Shown here one piece after another: positions 5,508 to 7,355 of a DNA stretch of 7,355 nt. Source of the DNA: Rubritepida sp. (lineage in GTDB: Bacteria > Pseudomonadota > Alphaproteobacteria > Acetobacterales > Acetobacteraceae); the NCBI GenBank assembly GCA_007129145.1, contig SKWC01000405.1, positions 1-7,355 on the forward strand. Reading direction: 5' to 3'. Below the pieces are notes generated by a model. It ran no database searches. It had not been told where the DNA came from and saw nothing but the letters and a program-made list of their open reading frames with translations. Numbering within the stretch: position 1 is the stretch's first letter; each line of letters starts with the position of its first letter. Made by a program: the position numbers and the translations under genes.

Positions 5508-6790
5508 GCCAGAATCGCCTCGGCGCGCCGGGCCGCGGCGAGCAGCAGCCCGTCCTGGCCGCGCGCGGCGGCCAGCTGCACCCCGAGCGGCATGAGGTTC
5601 GGGCCACGGCCGAAGGGCAGCGAGAGGCAGGGGCCGCCGGCCACCGACCACAGCCGGTTGAAGGTCGGCGCGCCGGTCGCATCCAGCCCCCGCGGCGCCT
5701 CGCCGGGTGCGCTGTGCGTCAGGACCAGGTCGCAGGCTTCGAACATGGCCGACACCACCTGCCGGGCGCGGGCGATGTCCAGCCACACCAGGCGGTGCTC
5801 GGTGGCAGTCATCGCCATGCCGCGGGCGCAGATCTCGCGGAACTTCGCGCTGAGCATTTCCGGATGCGCCATGCCCTCCCAGGCGAAGGCACGCGCCGTC
5901 TCCCAGGCGATGGCCTGGCCCTGGCGGTCGTTCAGCCAGCCGATGCCGGGCGGGGGCAATTCCCGGACCGCGATACCGGCCCGCCGCAGCCGCGCGGCCG
6001 CATCCTCCAGCGCCTGGCGCTGCGCGGGTTCGGCATCATCCTCCCAGTCGCTGCGCAGCAGCCCGATGGTGAAGCCCGGCACCGCGGAATCGGGCGGCAG
6101 CAGGGGGGCGTCGAGGCCGGCGGCGACCTCGGCCAGCAGCGCGGCATCCTCGACGCAGCGGCCGAAGCTGCCCACCGTGTCGAAACTCTCCGCCAGCGGC
6201 TTGAGGCCCGCGCGGGGGATCATGCCGAAGCTCGGCTTGAAGCCCACCACGCCGCAATAGGCGGCGGGCCGGATCATGGAACCCGCCGTCTGGGTTCCCA
6301 GCGCCGCCGCCGCCATTCCCGAGGCCACCGCCGCCGCCGATCCGCTGGAGGAACCGCCAGGGGTGCGCTCGGGGTCATGGGGGTTCGCGGTGGGACCCGG
6401 GGTGTAGGAGGCGAATTCGGTGGTCACCGTCTTGCCGATCAGCACCGCGCCCGCGGCGCGCAGCAGGGCGACGGCCGCGGCATCGGCGCGCGGGCGATGG
6501 CCCGTCCAGATCGCGGAGCCATAGGCGGTGGGCATGTCGGCGGTGTCGAAGACATCCTTCACCGCGACCGGCACCCCGCGCAGGCGGCCACCGGTAAGGC
6601 GTGACGCGCGCGCCGCCTGCTGATCCAGGGCCTCGGCACCGGGGAGGAAGGCGAAGGCATGCAGCCGCGGCTCCTGGGTCCGGATGCGGTCCTGGACCTC
6701 GGCCAGCAGCGCGCCCGGCGTGGCCTGCCCCGATGCGATGGCGTGGGCGGCCTGCGCCGCCCCGGGCGGGAGGGATGTGGTTGGCGGCAT
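5498..6790 (-). CDS. Amidase signature family hydrolase (second, TAGS type)
   Basis: A 430-aa amidase-signature enzyme, somewhat short but complete. The triad is K78 in GVPVAVKDVF, cis-Ser S147 in GGSSSGSAAA, and nucleophile S171 in GTQTAGSMIRPA, again 24 residues after the cis-Ser. The TAGS form, instead of TGGS, is also known in allophanate-hydrolase-like and other catabolic amidases, so it does not imply inactivity. The C-terminal block with SLPFGRGPNLMPLGVQLAA is the expected family end. It should be cytoplasmic and hydrolyse an unidentified amide. ATG 6790 is chosen over an in-frame GTG at 6799 because GAGG (6802-6799) sits 8 nt before the ATG and would overlap the GTG itself. The upstream partial amidase stops 5 nt before this ATG, so the two are co-transcribed and probably translationally coupled. 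Its stop codon lies inside the convergent hairpin. It differs clearly from the plus-strand amidase outside the signature, so this is not a recent local duplication. Confidence 0.94.
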   Translation of the reverse strand: MPPTTSLPPGAAQAAHAIASGQATPGALLAEVQDRIRTQEPRLHAFAFLPGAEALDQQAARASRLTGGRLRGVPVAVKDVFDTADMPTAYGSAIWTGHRPRADAAAVALLRAAGAVLIGKTVTTEFASYTPGPTANPHDPERTPGGSSSGSAAAVASGMAAAALGTQTAGSMIRPAAYCGVVGFKPSFGMIPRAGLKPLAESFDTVGSFGRCVEDAALLAEVAAGLDAPLLPPDSAVPGFTIGLLRSDWEDDAEPAQRQALEDAAARLRRAGIAVRELPPPGIGWLNDRQGQAIAWETARAFAWEGMAHPEMLSAKFREICARGMAMTATEHRLVWLDIARARQVVSAMFEACDLVLTHSAPGEAPRGLDATGAPTFNRLWSVAGGPCLSLPFGRGPNLMPLGVQLAAARGQDGLLLAAARRAEAILAAG

Positions 6791-6802
6791 GGCGCTCACC
6801 TC
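6791..6802 (-). promoter_or_regulatory. Ribosome binding site deciding the second amidase start
   Basis: GAGG at 6802-6799 overlaps the TGA stop region of the upstream amidase gene (stop at 6798-6796) and is followed by 8 nt before ATG 6790. The alternative GTG at 6799-6797 would create a 4-bp GTGA overlap with the upstream stop but would have no correctly spaced Shine-Dalgarno. The difference is three residues at the N-terminus. Confidence 0.55.
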
Positions 6803-7355
6803 GGGTCGATGGGCAGGGTGGAGGCGAAACCCAGCCGGGCTTCCAGGAAGGCGGCGGTGCGGATCAGCACGTCCTCGCGCCAGGGCGGGGCCACCAGTTG
6901 CAGCCCGATGGGAAGCCCCCCGGCGGTCAGGCCGCAGGGCAGGACCAGGGCCGGGCAGCCGGTCAGGGTGATGGCGGTGGTCGGCCGCAGCCAGTCCACG
7001 GCGCCGCCACCGAAGGACGCGCCGGGCACCTGCTGCACGCTGCGCTGGCCCAGCGGCAGGGCAGGGACGATGGTGGCCGCGGTGATCAGCACGTCATGAT
7101 CCGCGAAGAACCGGGCCATCTCCGCCTGGATCGCGGCGCGGCCGGCGGCGGCGGCGGCGATGTCCGCAAGGCCCAGACCCTCGGCGCGGGAGAAATTCTC
7201 CAGGATGGCGGGGCGCAGCGCGGCGCCGTGCCGCTCCACCACCGGCGCCATGGCGGTGACGAACCACAGGGCGCGCAGCGCGGGGAACACCGACACCGCG
7301 GCCGAGAGATCCGGCAGGGCGGCATCGAGGCGCGTGCCGGCCCCGGCCAGAACCG
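6796..7355 (-). CDS. Amidase signature family hydrolase, C-terminal part (5' partial)
   Basis: The frame is open from the right edge to a TGA at 6798-6796 and gives the last 185 residues of an amidase; the start is beyond the window, and the GTG at 7296 is internal. The catalytic Lys and Ser motifs are not visible because they lie upstream. Identification rests on the C-terminal signature: FADHDVLITAATIVPALP, then an ITLTGCPALVLPCG strand-turn, and GGLPIGLQLVAPPWRE, the conserved block that closes the active site in GatA-like amidases. It precedes the second amidase by 5 nt in the same orientation, so the two form an operon. The paired amidases may act on different amides or in sequence on one compound; the sequence does not say which. 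Confidence 0.88.
   Translation of the reverse strand, partial: VLAGAGTRLDAALPDLSAAVSVFPALRALWFVTAMAPVVERHGAALRPAILENFSRAEGLGLADIAAAAAGRAAIQAEMARFFADHDVLITAATIVPALPLGQRSVQQVPGASFGGGAVDWLRPTTAITLTGCPALVLPCGLTAGGLPIGLQLVAPPWREDVLIRTAAFLEARLGFASTLPIDPR

Noticed and set aside
5714..6604. Plus-strand open frame of 296 codons opposite the second amidase
   Set aside because: It is antisense to a complete amidase with an intact catalytic triad, and its product is low-complexity Gly/Arg/His. It is a GC-driven artefact.
1..7355. Defence system, CRISPR, prophage, insertion sequence, tRNA or rRNA
   Set aside because: No repeats, transposase, integrase or RNA gene structure was found. Every sizeable frame that is real belongs to uptake or metabolic enzyme families.

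Overview
The window is GC-rich (roughly 70% or more by eye), with strong G/C preference at third codon positions, and is almost fully coding on both strands. Two periplasmic binding proteins of the Bug/TctC type, amidase-signature enzymes and a 2OG-Fe(II) oxygenase together suggest a high-GC alphaproteobacterium, most plausibly an Acetobacteraceae (Roseomonas-like) genome. A Burkholderiales genome is the main alternative, because Bug families are also expanded there. The assignment is an inference from composition and gene content, since no phylogenetic marker is present.

Layout, left to right. (1) 1-563 (+) is the C-terminal part of a 2-oxoglutarate/Fe(II) oxygenase of the isopenicillin-N-synthase-like family, cut by the left edge. 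(2) 577-1545 (-) is a Bug/TctC binding protein that converges on it after 13 bp. (3) 1546-1763 is a 218-bp spacer with weak hairpins and an operator-like palindrome. (4) 1764-2834 (-) is a D-isomer-specific 2-hydroxyacid dehydrogenase, upstream of and co-oriented with the first Bug gene. (5) 2835-2924 is a 90-bp divergent control region. (6) 2925-5454 (+) is a tight three-gene unit of a second Bug protein, an uncharacterised 55-aa protein and an amidase, with both junctions being ATGA overlaps. (7) 5482-5507 is a perfect 10-bp-stem hairpin between convergent transcripts. (8) 5498-6790 (-) is a second amidase. (9) 6796-7355 (-) is the C-terminal part of a third amidase, cut by the right edge.

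The genes look like a scavenging and catabolic cluster. The two Bug proteins would capture small carboxylates or amides in the periplasm. No TctA/TctB membrane subunits are visible, so both are orphans here. The amidases would release carboxylic acid and ammonia or amine from amides, and the dehydrogenase would interconvert a 2-hydroxyacid and a 2-oxoacid. The substrates cannot be read from the sequence. I see no defence system, mobile element, CRISPR, tRNA or rRNA. The least ordinary item is the 55-aa protein translationally coupled between the Bug and amidase genes, which may be a GatC/AtzG-like partner of the amidase.
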